A DNA stretch of 64,000 bases from Aromatoleum petrolei (lineage in GTDB: Bacteria; Pseudomonadota; Gammaproteobacteria; Burkholderiales; Rhodocyclaceae). The stretch's first letter is position 1; each line of letters starts with the position of its first letter. Below are positions 17,944-26,497 of the stretch, piece by piece. A model generated the notes under the pieces. That model was not told the DNA's origin, made no database searches, and was given only the letters and a program-made list of their open reading frames with translations. The position numbers and the translations under genes are program-made. Where the stretch lies: NCBI RefSeq assembly GCF_017894385.1, contig NZ_CP059560.1, positions 3,729,501 to 3,793,500 of the forward strand. Reading direction: 5' to 3'.

Positions 17944-18492
17944 CTAGAGCGCGCGCTCGATCGCCTCGCGCACTTCGCGCGAATCCGGCTCGACCCGGCT
18001 CGGGAACGCGGCGATCACCTTGCCATTGCGGTCCACCACGTACTTGTGGAAATTCCAGCGCGGAGCGCCGGATTGTCGCGCCAGTTCGCGGAACACAGGG
18101 TGAGCGCCGTCGCCGCTGACCCCGATCGGCGCGAACATGTCGAAGCTCACCCCGTAATTCACGAAACACACCTGCGCGGCCTCCGCCTCGTTGGCGGCCT
18201 CCTGGCGAAAGTCGTTCGAGGCGAAGCCGACGACCTTCAGGCCGCGGTCCTTGTATGTCTTGTGCAGGGCTTCGAGCGCCTTGAACTGTCCCGTGTAGCC
18301 GCAGTGGCTGGCGGTGTTGACGAGCAGCAGCGGCTTCCCGCCATAACGCTGGCGCAGGTTGACGACTTCTTCGGAATGCAGCAAGCGCAGGGAGTGATCT
18401 AGGTAGGCAAGCCCGTCGGCCTGGCCGGCTGCGGTCGCGCCGAGGGGAAGGAACAGGGCGGCACACGCCACCGGGAGGAATGCGCGGATCAT
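17944..18492 (-). CDS. secreted glutathione peroxidase family protein (Cys type)
   Basis: A 182-residue peroxidase with a signal peptide (residues 1-22, MIRAFLPVACAALFLPLGAT), so it should act in the periplasm. The peroxidatic cysteine is Cys64 in SHCGYTGQF, where some animal enzymes have selenocysteine. Gln97 and the WNFHKYVV block (Trp146, Asn147) complete the site. Cys109 is placed like the resolving cysteine of thioredoxin-dependent family members, so thioredoxin-like donors are more likely than glutathione. The start at 18492 is preferred over an upstream in-frame codon because it gives the signal peptide. It is divergent from the following GGDEF gene. Confidence 0.85.
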   Translation of the reverse strand: MIRAFLPVACAALFLPLGATAAGQADGLAYLDHSLRLLHSEEVVNLRQRYGGKPLLLVNTASHCGYTGQFKALEALHKTYKDRGLKVVGFASNDFRQEAANEAEAAQVCFVNYGVSFDMFAPIGVSGDGAHPVFRELARQSGAPRWNFHKYVVDRNGKVIAAFPSRVEPDSREVREAIERAL

Positions 18493-18628
18493 CGTTTTTC
18501 TCGCTGTCTGGGGCTGGGGTGTGCGTGTGACCACGACGTCCGGTTCGAGTTCGTCGGGGGCCGGCGCAGAAGATGCCACCTGCAAGCCCGACTACCCCTT
18601 TCGTCGAGTGTTACAAGACGTTTCCGGG

Positions 18629-18634
18629 CATAAT
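18629..18634 (+). promoter_or_regulatory. candidate -10 element for the second haem GGDEF gene
   Basis: CATAAT matches the -10 consensus at five of six positions and lies about 50 bases before the ATG at 18687 in the divergent gap. No convincing -35 is visible. A small hairpin (five G, 18659-18663, with five C, 18673-18677) lies between it and the gene. Confidence 0.3.
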
Positions 18635-18686
18635 TGCACCCCGGCGAAATAACCAAGCGGGGGAGCCGCGTACCCCCGAAATCCGA

Positions 18687-20552
18687 ATGAATCTGAATCG
18701 TAAGATGACCCTGCTGTTCGGCGGCATCGCGGTTGGCACGCTGGTGATGCTGATCCTGATCAGCCTGTATGCCTTCCGCAGCTATTCCATCGCCTCGTCG
18801 ACCGCGCACGTGCGCACGGCCGCGGAAGTCGTCCGCGTCCATCTGACCGAGGCGATGATCCAGGGCGTCATCGACAAGCGCGAGCAGTTCCTCAACCGTC
18901 TGGTCGAGGTCCAGGGTCTGCGCACCGCGCGGGTCGTGCGCTCCTTGCATGTGAATGAGCAGTTCGGCGCCGGCATGAACCGCGAAATGAATGCCGACGA
19001 AATCGAAAAGCTCGTGCTTGCGGACGGTCAGCCCCGTTACGAGATTCGCGACGAAGCAGGCGACTCGGTATTCCGCGGCACCATTCCGTTCGCCGCCTCT
19101 TCGAGAGGTACGCCCAACTGCCTGCAGTGCCACAAGGTCAGCGAGGGCACCGTGCTCGGCGCGGTGACCATGGAGCTGTCGCTCTCCGAACTCAAGGCGA
19201 AGGCGCTCACGACCGTGACCTGGATCAGCATCACGATGGCCGTTTTCGCGGCCCTCTCCATCGTGCTTGCGCGGCGCCTGATCCTTCCCGTGGGCTCGAC
19301 CGCGCAGGCCGTTGAGCGCGCGGTGCAGCGCGCCTTGAAGGGCGACTTCAAGGGGCGCGTGGAGAAGCGCACCGATGACGAGATCGGCCAGATCGCAAGC
19401 GAAACCAACAACCTGCTCACCTTCCTCGATGACGGCCTGGCGCGCATCAGCCAGCGCGTGGTGCAGCTCACCGGGCGCACCCTGAGGCAGGACGACAACC
19501 AGCTCGAGGTCGCGATCGACATGGTCAATGGCCTGGCCGACGCCTCCAGCTTCAAGCAGGCGATCGAGGAGGACGAGACCAAGTCCGAAATTTTCGACCG
19601 CTTCGGGCGCGTGCTGACCGACCAGTTCGGCGTGCGCGAATTCTCCATCTACGAGACGTCCGGGCCGAAGCAGCTGGAACCCTTCATGGTCGATGGCGTG
19701 CAGGGCAGTCCGTGCCGCTGGTGCGATCCGCAGATCCTCGTGCGCAGCGACATGTGCCGCGCCAAGCGCTCCGGCCACGCCGTCGACGGGCTCACCCAGC
19801 CGGGCATCTGCTACGCGTTCAAGCAGCCCGAGGAAGCGGGCGAGATGCGGCGCCACTATTGCGTACCCATCATGCAGTCCGGCTCGGTGGGCAGCATCGT
19901 CCAGATCGTGGTGCGCGAATCCGAGGCCGCGCGTTTCCACGCCCAGGTGCCGTACGTGAACGTCTACGTGCGCGAGATGGCGCCCGTGCTGGAGGCCAAG
20001 CGCCTGACGGAGACGCTGCGCGAGTCGTCGCTGCGCGACGCGATGACCGGCCTGAACAATCGCCGCTTCCTCGAGGAATACGTCGACACCCTGGTCGCCA
20101 CGGCACGCCGGCGCAAGACCGAACTGGCCATTCTGGTGCTGGACATCGACTACTTCAAGATGGTCAACGACACCTACGGCCACGACGCCGGCGACGCCGT
20201 GCTCAAGTCGATGGCCGCCGTGTTGAGGACATCGGTGCGGGCATCCGACATGGTCATCCGCTTCGGCGGCGAGGAGTTCCTGATCGTCCTGCAGGAAACC
20301 GAGGCCGACAATGCGCTGCGTGTCGCCGAAAATATTCGCGCCACGGTCGAGGAACTGAAGATCCAGGTCGGCGGAGCGATTCTGAAGAAGACGATCTCGA
20401 TCGGCCTCGCGATGTTCCCCGAAGACAGTGAAACCTTCTGGCAGTCCGTGAAATTCGCCGACGTGGCCCTCTATCGCGCGAAGGAGGAAGGGCGTAACCG
20501 CGTCGTGCGCTTCAGGCCCGAGATGTGGGAAGGTCACGCCGACTCGTACTGA
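18687..20552 (+). CDS. haem-binding membrane diguanylate cyclase with Cys-rich GAF-like domain
   Basis: A 621-residue inner-membrane protein. Helix one spans about 8-30. The periplasmic part has CLQCH (Cys145, Cys148, His149), a covalent haem-c motif. Helix two spans about 175-195 and is followed by a HAMP linker (200-250). Residues about 290-430 look GAF-like and contain five cysteines (343, 346, 357, 375, 392). The GGDEF domain has GGEEF at 527-531 and the RxxD inhibitory site at 518-521, so it should synthesise c-di-GMP under product inhibition. The start at 18687 gives a proper first helix; earlier codons add only shadow sequence. Confidence 0.88.
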   Translation: MNLNRKMTLLFGGIAVGTLVMLILISLYAFRSYSIASSTAHVRTAAEVVRVHLTEAMIQGVIDKREQFLNRLVEVQGLRTARVVRSLHVNEQFGAGMNREMNADEIEKLVLADGQPRYEIRDEAGDSVFRGTIPFAASSRGTPNCLQCHKVSEGTVLGAVTMELSLSELKAKALTTVTWISITMAVFAALSIVLARRLILPVGSTAQAVERAVQRALKGDFKGRVEKRTDDEIGQIASETNNLLTFLDDGLARISQRVVQLTGRTLRQDDNQLEVAIDMVNGLADASSFKQAIEEDETKSEIFDRFGRVLTDQFGVREFSIYETSGPKQLEPFMVDGVQGSPCRWCDPQILVRSDMCRAKRSGHAVDGLTQPGICYAFKQPEEAGEMRRHYCVPIMQSGSVGSIVQIVVRESEAARFHAQVPYVNVYVREMAPVLEAKRLTETLRESSLRDAMTGLNNRRFLEEYVDTLVATARRRKTELAILVLDIDYFKMVNDTYGHDAGDAVLKSMAAVLRTSVRASDMVIRFGGEEFLIVLQETEADNALRVAENIRATVEELKIQVGGAILKKTISIGLAMFPEDSETFWQSVKFADVALYRAKEEGRNRVVRFRPEMWEGHADSY

Positions 20553-20621
20553 GCGGCGGCCTGTGCAAGTTTCGCAGGAGGCGTGCCGCGATGCGGCCGG
20601 GCGCCTGCCGGCAGGGCGTGA

Positions 20622-21293
20622 TCAGCCGCCCTTTTGCCAGATGGCGACCAGGGCGTCGCGGTGCGCCGCGAGCTCACCCAGCGCCACCTCGATCACCGGG
20701 CCGCTCAGCGTGTGTCCGGCACAGGCGCCGCGCAGGCGGACTTCCGAGCCCTGGATTGCCACCACCAGCCCGTCCTGGTTGGCCTGCAAGCGGCTCTGGC
20801 GGTCCTGCTCGCTGACCAGCACGCTGCCGTTGGTGAGGTTCAGCCGTGCCGCGAGGGCAGCGTCCTTGCCCGAACTCAGGCGCCCCCCGACCACGCAGGG
20901 CACCATGCGGAATTCGCCCGCGAGCGCGAGGGCATGGCGGCGCAGGAAGCGTCCGCGCTCGGCGTCGGCGAGGGGCACGCGCCCGGCCGAGCGACGCGCG
21001 AGCTGATCGAGTTCGTCGTCGGTGAGATGCGGGCCGGCGGCGACGAGCTCCGCGCGCGGAACCGACGCGGCTGCGGTGTTCAGCACGTCGAGGTGATGGT
21101 GGTGCGAAACTACCGCGACCCCCGCCTTCGCGAGCTGCTTTGCCGTCACCGTCGGCATCCCCTGCAGCACCATCGCGCCCAACAGCTCCTGCACGGCCTT
21201 GCACAGTTTTTCGTGACTGGCCTCAACGAAAGCGGCGGGGGCCTCGAGTTCGAACTCGAAGCTGACGCTGAGCTTGAGGTTGGGCTTGGACAT
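20622..21293 (-). CDS. hypothetical protein, 223 residues
   Basis: I do not recognise this protein. It is soluble, with no signal peptide or membrane segment. Features are an N-terminal beta-like stretch (LKLSVSFEFELEAPAAF), a VVSHHHHLDVLN block near residue 61, a helical middle (LTDDELDQLARR, DAERGRFLRRHALALAG) and a C-terminal half rich in beta strands (NGSVLVSEQDRQSRLQAN; VVAIQGSEVRLRGACAG). It may be two domains: one helical, one sheet. It sits just upstream of fba on the same strand (49 bases) and converges on the haem GGDEF gene. A link to either is unproven. Confidence 0.6.
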   Translation of the reverse strand: MSKPNLKLSVSFEFELEAPAAFVEASHEKLCKAVQELLGAMVLQGMPTVTAKQLAKAGVAVVSHHHHLDVLNTAAASVPRAELVAAGPHLTDDELDQLARRSAGRVPLADAERGRFLRRHALALAGEFRMVPCVVGGRLSSGKDAALAARLNLTNGSVLVSEQDRQSRLQANQDGLVVAIQGSEVRLRGACAGHTLSGPVIEVALGELAAHRDALVAIWQKGG

Positions 21294-21342
21294 GGGCTGC
21301 GCTGGCGGGCACCGCGCCTGCAGGCGCGGGCCCGCTCAGGGC

Positions 21343-22407
21343 TCAGCGGACGATTTGGGTGAGCTCGCCGGACTTGTAGCGCGCGGCGATCTTTTCCAGC
21401 GACATGGGCTTGATGCGGCTCGCCTGGCCGGCGCAGCCGAAGGCCTCGAAACGCGCCTTGCACACCAGTTTGGCGGCTTCGCGGGCGGGCTTCAGGAACT
21501 CGCGCGGATCGAACTTCGACGGGTTCTCGAACAGGAACTTGCGCACTGCACCGGTCATTGCGAGGCGGATGTCGGTGTCGATGTTGATCTTGCGCACGCC
21601 GAACTTGATCGCGGTCTGGATCTCCTCGACCGGCACGCCGTAGGTTTCCTTCATGTCGCCGCCGTACTGGCGGATGACCTCGAGCAGCTCCTGCGGCACG
21701 CTGGAGGAGCCGTGCATCACCAGGTGGGTGTTCGGCAGGCGCGCGTGGATCGCCTTGATGCGGTCGATCGCGAGGATGTCGCCGGTGGGCTTGCGCGTGA
21801 ACTTGTAGGCGCCGTGGCTCGTGCCGATCGCGATCGCCAGCGCGTCGCAGTCGGTCTGCTTGACGAAGTCGGCGGCCTGGTCGGGGTCGGTCAGCAGCAT
21901 CGAGTGGTCCAACGTGCCTTCCGCGCCAACGCCATCCTCTTCACCGGCCTGGCCGGTCTCGAGCGAGCCGAGGCAGCCCAGTTCGGCTTCCACGGTCACG
22001 CCGATGGCGTGCGAGAACTTCACCACCTCGCGGCTCACCGCAACGTTGTAGTCATAGGAGGACGGCGTCTTGCCGTCTTCCATCAGCGAGCCATCCATCA
22101 TTACGCTGGAGAAGCCCGAGCGGATCGCGCCCATGCAGATCGCCGGCGACTGGCCGTGGTCCTGGTGCATCACGACCGGGATCTGCGGATAGGCCTCGAC
22201 GGCGGCGTCGATCAGGTGGCGCAGAAAGGCTTCGCCGGCGTATTTGCGTGCGCCGGCCGACGCCTGCATGATCACGGGGCTGTCCGCTTCGGCCGCGGCT
22301 TCCATGATCGCCTGGACCTGCTCGAGGTTGTTGACGTTGAACGCCGGTAAACCGTAGCCGTTTTCGGCGGCATGATCGAGCAGCTGGCGCATGGAAACGA
22401 GGGGCAT
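21343..22407 (-). CDS. fba: class II fructose-bisphosphate aldolase
   Basis: A 354-residue zinc aldolase of the class IIB, Calvin-cycle (CbbA) subtype. It cleaves fructose-1,6-bisphosphate in glycolysis and joins the triose phosphates (also sedoheptulose bisphosphate) in the Calvin cycle. Metal-site residues are visible in [11 protein letters not shown] (His81, His84), in a later VMHGSSSVP block, and in a long C-terminal helical tail. AGAAGGA lies just before the ATG. It is the last member of the leftward series prk, tkt, gap, pgk, pyk, fba, although bluB and two other genes intervene. Confidence 0.94.
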   Translation of the reverse strand: MPLVSMRQLLDHAAENGYGLPAFNVNNLEQVQAIMEAAAEADSPVIMQASAGARKYAGEAFLRHLIDAAVEAYPQIPVVMHQDHGQSPAICMGAIRSGFSSVMMDGSLMEDGKTPSSYDYNVAVSREVVKFSHAIGVTVEAELGCLGSLETGQAGEEDGVGAEGTLDHSMLLTDPDQAADFVKQTDCDALAIAIGTSHGAYKFTRKPTGDILAIDRIKAIHARLPNTHLVMHGSSSVPQELLEVIRQYGGDMKETYGVPVEEIQTAIKFGVRKINIDTDIRLAMTGAVRKFLFENPSKFDPREFLKPAREAAKLVCKARFEAFGCAGQASRIKPMSLEKIAARYKSGELTQIVR

Positions 22408-22542
22408 TGTCCTTCTCCGGTATCAAGTGCGGGCACGCAAAACGTGCGGGGTTGCGAATTGGCTCGCATTCTAGCGTTTGTTGGGCGGCGGTGGGTCCGG
22501 CGAAGGAAACGGCATGCAACTACCCGCCGCCGCGCCGCCACG

Positions 22543-23298
22543 TCAGAGCGGTGGCAGCCCCCGGGCCGCGAGCGCCTGGGCTGCGCGCAGCTCTTCGCGC
22601 AGCGACTCGGCGTCCGCGTGCTCGCCGCCCCAGCCGTCGAAATGCACCAGCTCGTCGAGCGGCAGGCGCTGACGCCAGCCGGCCGTCTGCAGTTCAGGCT
22701 GATCGAAAAAGTGACTGACGTGGCCGATGCACAGGTAGGCGACCGGCATGACGCGCTCGGGCAGCGACAGGATCTCGCGGATCGCCGACTGACGGAAGAT
22801 GCTCACCCAGCCGACGCCCAGTCCTTCTGCGCGGGCGGCGAGCCACAGGTTCTGCACTGCGCACACCGAGCTGTAGATATCCATCGCCTTGATGTGCGTG
22901 CGGCCGATCACGACGGGGCCGGCGCGGTCGCGGTCGCAGGTGATGCAGAGGTTGATCGGCGCTTCGAGGATGCCCTGCAGGCGCAGGCCGGAATACACTT
23001 CGCGCTGCTGGCCCTCGAACATCTGCGCCGCCTCGGCGTTGGCAAGCGTGAAGGCGTCGTGCACGCGCTGCTTCACGGCCTGGTCGCGGACAAGGACGAA
23101 GCTCCACGGCTGCATGAAGCCGACCGACGGGGCGAAGTGTGCGGCGGTGAGGATGCGGGCAAGCATGTCGTCGGCGACCGGCTCGGGCAGGAACTGTCCG
23201 CGCACGTCGCGCCGCGCGAGGATGTTGCGATACACGGCGGCGCGCTCGGCGTCGTCGAACTGGTGGTGGGCCTGGTGGCCGGGCGTGGCGGTCTTCAT
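22543..23298 (-). CDS. bluB: 5,6-dimethylbenzimidazole synthase
   Basis: A 251-residue flavin enzyme of the nitroreductase fold that breaks down reduced FMN with oxygen to make 5,6-dimethylbenzimidazole, the lower ligand of cobalamin. Typical BluB blocks are YRNILARRDVRGQF near residue 23, HFAPSVGFMQPWSFVLVRD near 54 and GLGVGWVSIF near 160. A cobalamin riboswitch lies directly upstream, which fits end-product control of B12 synthesis and strongly supports this call over an ordinary nitroreductase. AAGGGGA is the ribosome site. Confidence 0.93.
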   Translation of the reverse strand: MKTATPGHQAHHQFDDAERAAVYRNILARRDVRGQFLPEPVADDMLARILTAAHFAPSVGFMQPWSFVLVRDQAVKQRVHDAFTLANAEAAQMFEGQQREVYSGLRLQGILEAPINLCITCDRDRAGPVVIGRTHIKAMDIYSSVCAVQNLWLAARAEGLGVGWVSIFRQSAIREILSLPERVMPVAYLCIGHVSHFFDQPELQTAGWRQRLPLDELVHFDGWGGEHADAESLREELRAAQALAARGLPPL

Positions 23299-23353
23299 CG
23301 ATTCCCCTTCTGAAGCGCAGTGGGCGGCGAACGGACCAGTCCGCCGCTGTTCT

Positions 23354-23537
23354 GCCTCCCGGCCGGTCTTCTGACTCGGGTTCGTCCCGCGCCGCGCCTT
23401 CCCGACCCGCGGGTCAGTGGCATCGTGCGGCGGCGGTCCCCCTCACAGCGTTGGGCACGTCGCGGAATCGCGGCGCTGCAGGCAGCACCGCTTCACCGCA
23501 TTCCCGATTCTCCCGCGGATCGCGGGCACCGGGAGGC
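23354..23537 (-). promoter_or_regulatory. cobalamin (B12) riboswitch upstream of bluB
   Basis: Read on the minus strand, the element is closed by a perfect 9-bp P1 helix (+ strand 23529-23537 CCGGGAGGC with 23354-23362 GCCTCCCGG). The conserved B12 box AGTCAGAAGACCGGCC lies at about 23361-23376. The GCCACTG core is at 23415-23421, followed by a GGGAAGGC block. A 5' block GGGAATGCGGTGAAG lies near 23490-23504. These are the diagnostic conserved parts of the class. A further hairpin between the element and the start codon may provide the expression platform. No T-run is seen, so control is probably at translation. Confidence 0.93.
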
Positions 23538-23586
23538 GTCATCGAAAACCTATCAGTCTAGCAGTCGCGGCGCGAGCGCTGCACGC

Positions 23587-25035
23587 TCATTGTTCGTTCA
23601 GGTGCGGGGCGGGGTGCTCGCCGACGCGCACGATCTTCAGCGTGTTCGTGCCGCCGGAGGCGCCGATCGGTTCACCGATCGTCAGCACGATCAGGTCGCC
23701 GTGCTCGACGACCCCCTGGTCGAGCAGGATCTGTTCGGCTTCCCACAGCAGCAGGTCGCGATCCTGGTGCGTCTGCGACATCAGCAGCGGGAACACCTCT
23801 CGGTACAGCGTCATCTGGTTGCGCGCGGGCAGTTCGGGCGTCAACGCGTAGATCGGCACGCCGCTGTTTAGGCGGCTCATCCACAGTGCGGTCGAGCCGG
23901 TCTGCGTGAGCGAGGCGATCGCCTTGACCTTCAGGTGCCAGGCGGTCCAGATCGCCGCCATCGCGATCGACTGGTCGATACGCGTGAACACGCGGTCGAG
24001 CACCTCACGGTCGAGCGTGACCTCGGCGGACTTCTCTGCCTCGAGGCACACGCGGCTCATTGCCTCGACGACATCGACCGGATACTTGCCCGACGCGGTT
24101 TCCGCCGACAGCATCACGGCGTCGGTGCCGTCCAGCACCGCATTGGCGACGTCCGACACTTCCGCGCGCGTCGGCACGGGGCTGCCGATCATCGATTCCA
24201 TCATCTGCGTGGCGGTGATGGTCAGCTTGTTGCGGTCGCGTGCGGCGCGGATCATCTTCTTCTGCAGCGCCGGGACCGCCGCGTCGCCCACCTCGACCGC
24301 GAGGTCGCCACGGGCGACCATGATGCCGTCGGAGGCGTCGAGGATCTCGTCGAGGTTGGCGACCGCCTCGGTGCGCTCGATCTTTGCGATCAGCAGGGCT
24401 TCGCTGCCGGCGGCGCGCAGGAGTTGCTGCGCCATGTACATGTCGGCGGCGCTCTTGGGGAAGGAAACGGCCACGAAGTCCACGCCGATCAGGGCGGCGG
24501 TCTTGATGTCGTCCATGTCCTTCGCGGTCAGCGCGGGTGCGGTGAGGCCACCGCCCTGGCGGTTGATGCCCTTGTTGTTGGACAGTTCGCCGCCGACCCT
24601 CACCGTGGTGTGAATCTCGGCACCGATGACGCGATTGACCACCAGCTTGATGCGTCCGTCGTCGAGCAGCAGGACGTCGCCCGTCTTCACGTCCCTGGGC
24701 AGGTTCTTGTAGTCGAGGCCGACGCGCGAGGTGTCGCCCAGTTCGCAGTGGGCATCGAGGATAAACTCGGCATCCTTGTGCAGGAGCACCCGGTCGCCGG
24801 CGAACTTGCCGACGCGGATCTTGGGGCCCTGCAGGTCGGCGAGGATGCCCACCGGCCGGCCCGCACGCGCGGAGGCCTCGCGGATCGCCGTGGCGCGGGC
24901 GATGTGGTCATCCGCCTTGCCGTGCGAAAAATTCATGCGCACGACGTCGATCCCCGCATGCACCATGCGTTCCAATACTTGCGGGTCGGAGGAGGCAGGG
25001 CCCAGGGTGGCGACGATCTTCGTGTGGCGCGGCAT
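23587..25035 (-). CDS. pyk: pyruvate kinase
   Basis: A 482-residue cytosolic enzyme converting phosphoenolpyruvate and ADP to pyruvate and ATP. Signature blocks are RHTKIVATLGPASSD at the N terminus, MNFSHG near 33-38, the active-site helix IAKIERTEAVANLDEIL and the effector region near the C terminus (DQGVVEHGDLIVLTIGEP). The start at 25035 is chosen because GGAG lies eight bases upstream and the protein N terminus is canonical; the upstream 11 codons lack a ribosome site. It lies among Calvin-cycle genes, as in other betaproteobacterial cbb-type clusters. Confidence 0.95.
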   Translation of the reverse strand: MPRHTKIVATLGPASSDPQVLERMVHAGIDVVRMNFSHGKADDHIARATAIREASARAGRPVGILADLQGPKIRVGKFAGDRVLLHKDAEFILDAHCELGDTSRVGLDYKNLPRDVKTGDVLLLDDGRIKLVVNRVIGAEIHTTVRVGGELSNNKGINRQGGGLTAPALTAKDMDDIKTAALIGVDFVAVSFPKSAADMYMAQQLLRAAGSEALLIAKIERTEAVANLDEILDASDGIMVARGDLAVEVGDAAVPALQKKMIRAARDRNKLTITATQMMESMIGSPVPTRAEVSDVANAVLDGTDAVMLSAETASGKYPVDVVEAMSRVCLEAEKSAEVTLDREVLDRVFTRIDQSIAMAAIWTAWHLKVKAIASLTQTGSTALWMSRLNSGVPIYALTPELPARNQMTLYREVFPLLMSQTHQDRDLLLWEAEQILLDQGVVEHGDLIVLTIGEPIGASGGTNTLKIVRVGEHPAPHLNEQ

Positions 25036-25164
25036 GTTGTCTCCGTGTCGATATGCATCCGAGAACACGATTCTACCTGCGCGCGGCCCTCGTACGGCCC
25101 CTGCGCGGCCGGGAGGCAGGATGCTTGGTGCCCCGTTTGTCTGTGCCTGGATGATGTCTGTCTC

Positions 25165-25191
25165 TCGACAGATGCTGATGGTTCCTATAAT
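25165..25191 (+). promoter_or_regulatory. sigma70-type promoter for the Cache gene
   Basis: TCGACA (25165-25170; five of six to the -35 consensus) and a perfect TATAAT (25186-25191) are separated by 15 bases, somewhat short of the ideal 17. The -35 lies in a small inverted repeat, CTGTC TCTC GACAG. Transcription would begin near 25198, about 34 bases before the Cache gene start. The rest of the 25036-25231 gap shows no gene. Confidence 0.55.
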
Positions 25192-25231
25192 TTTGCCTTC
25201 ATCAATTTATTTGCCGGAACTTCCAGACGCC

Positions 25232-26110
25232 ATGAAACTCGCTTCCATCGCCTCCCTGTTTGCGCTTGTTGTGATGGCGCCGCCCATGCTTGCCGCCGAA
25301 TCTGCGTCTGTGGAGGGGGGGGTGGGCGCGCTCGTGCAGCGTGCCGACGAGAACCGCAGCATGCGCTTGCTCGACAAGGCAGTCGCGCGTTATCGCGAAG
25401 TGGGGGACGCGGCGTTCGATGAGTTCAACCGCGCCGCGGAATTCAAGGACCGCGAGCTCTACGTGTACGCCCTGGCCACGGACGGCACCATGCTCGCCAG
25501 CGGCGGGTCGTCGGTGGCGCTGGTCGGACGCAATGTCGCGACGATGCAGGATGCCGCCGGGAAACCCTTTTTCCGCGAAATGCTCGCCATGGCGGCGGCG
25601 AATGAGGCAGGTCGGGTCGAGTACCGCTGGCTCAACCGCATCGACAATCGCGAGGAGCCGAAGGTGACGCTGTTCCGCAAGGTCGGTGAGCGCATCATCG
25701 CCGTCGGCTACTACGTGCCGCGCGCGACCCCGGCGCAAGCCAAGGAGTTGCTTGAGCGTGCCGTTGCCACCGTCAAGGACAAGGGCGCCCCGGCGGCCGT
25801 CGCGGCGTTCAACGCGCTCGACGGGGGCTTCGTGCAGGACGATCTCTACGTGTTCGCGATCGAGTTGAAGTCGCAGCGTTTCCTCGCGCATGGCGCGATG
25901 CCCAAGCTGGTCGGCAGCGACGGGCGGGCGCTGCGCGACCCCAAGGGCAAGGCCATCGTCGCCGACATGGTCAACATCGTCAGCCGCAAGGGCGACGGGG
26001 AACTCGACTACGCATGGCGCAATCCGGTCACCGACAAGCTGGAGACGAAGCACTCGTTCATCCGGCGCGTCGACGACATGCTCGTCGGTGTCGGCTACTA
26101 CACGCGCTGA
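25232..26110 (+). CDS. secreted double-Cache domain protein
   Basis: A 292-residue protein with a cleavable signal peptide (about 1-22, ending MLAAES). The rest consists of two tandem copies of one domain, residues about 48-163 and 174-292. Each has a helix, then a YVYALATDG or YVFAIELKS strand, a GRNVATMQDAAGKPF / GRALRDPKGKAIV segment, and a closing strand ending VGYYVPR / VGYYTR. This is the single-Cache (sCache_2-like) pattern, normally the extracellular ligand-binding part of chemoreceptors and kinases. There is no membrane anchor or output domain, so it is probably a periplasmic binding protein acting with a partner elsewhere. Confidence 0.78.
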   Translation: MKLASIASLFALVVMAPPMLAAESASVEGGVGALVQRADENRSMRLLDKAVARYREVGDAAFDEFNRAAEFKDRELYVYALATDGTMLASGGSSVALVGRNVATMQDAAGKPFFREMLAMAAANEAGRVEYRWLNRIDNREEPKVTLFRKVGERIIAVGYYVPRATPAQAKELLERAVATVKDKGAPAAVAAFNALDGGFVQDDLYVFAIELKSQRFLAHGAMPKLVGSDGRALRDPKGKAIVADMVNIVSRKGDGELDYAWRNPVTDKLETKHSFIRRVDDMLVGVGYYTR

Positions 26111-26221
26111 CGCATCCGGTTGACTTCGGACAATATCCGGCAGGGGGCAATCCGCGAAAATGCGCCGCCGCCGGATACGATGCCGCCCGGCGAATGATCA
26201 CTCGTGAAGGATGAAGCGCCC

Positions 26222-26470
26222 ATGATCGACGACGTTACCCGTTCCCTGCTCGACAGCCTGCCGCGCGGCGGCAGCTACGACCTTTCGGTCGCTCACGATC
26301 CCGCGAGCAACATGCACGCGCTCACCATCGTGATCGACGGCCAGAGTTTTCAGCCGGGGATCGGTTACGAGAGCAGTGACGATTTCGAGTTCGACCGCGA
26401 CCAGATTGCCGACTACCTCGTCACGCGCAAGCAGAAGTGCGGCGGCTGCGGAAGCTGCAGCTGCGGCTGA
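26222..26470 (+). CDS. small hypothetical protein with Cys-rich C-terminal tail
   Basis: An 82-residue protein I do not recognise. The N-terminal 65 residues look like a compact alpha/beta domain with many acidic residues. The tail QKCGGCGSCSCG places four cysteines at 73, 76, 79 and 81, a spacing suited to a metal or iron-sulphur ligand. The ATG at 26222 is preferred because AAGGA lies about ten bases upstream; a GTG at 26204 is the alternative start. A very strong hairpin terminator follows. It is a stand-alone + strand gene converging on pgk. Confidence 0.65.
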   Translation: MIDDVTRSLLDSLPRGGSYDLSVAHDPASNMHALTIVIDGQSFQPGIGYESSDDFEFDRDQIADYLVTRKQKCGGCGSCSCG

Positions 26471-26497
26471 CAGCAGGATCGGCTCTGCGATACCAGT

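Noticed and set aside
22543..23298. Ordinary nitroreductase for bluB
   Set aside because: BluB-specific blocks and the adjacent cobalamin riboswitch favour 5,6-dimethylbenzimidazole synthase.
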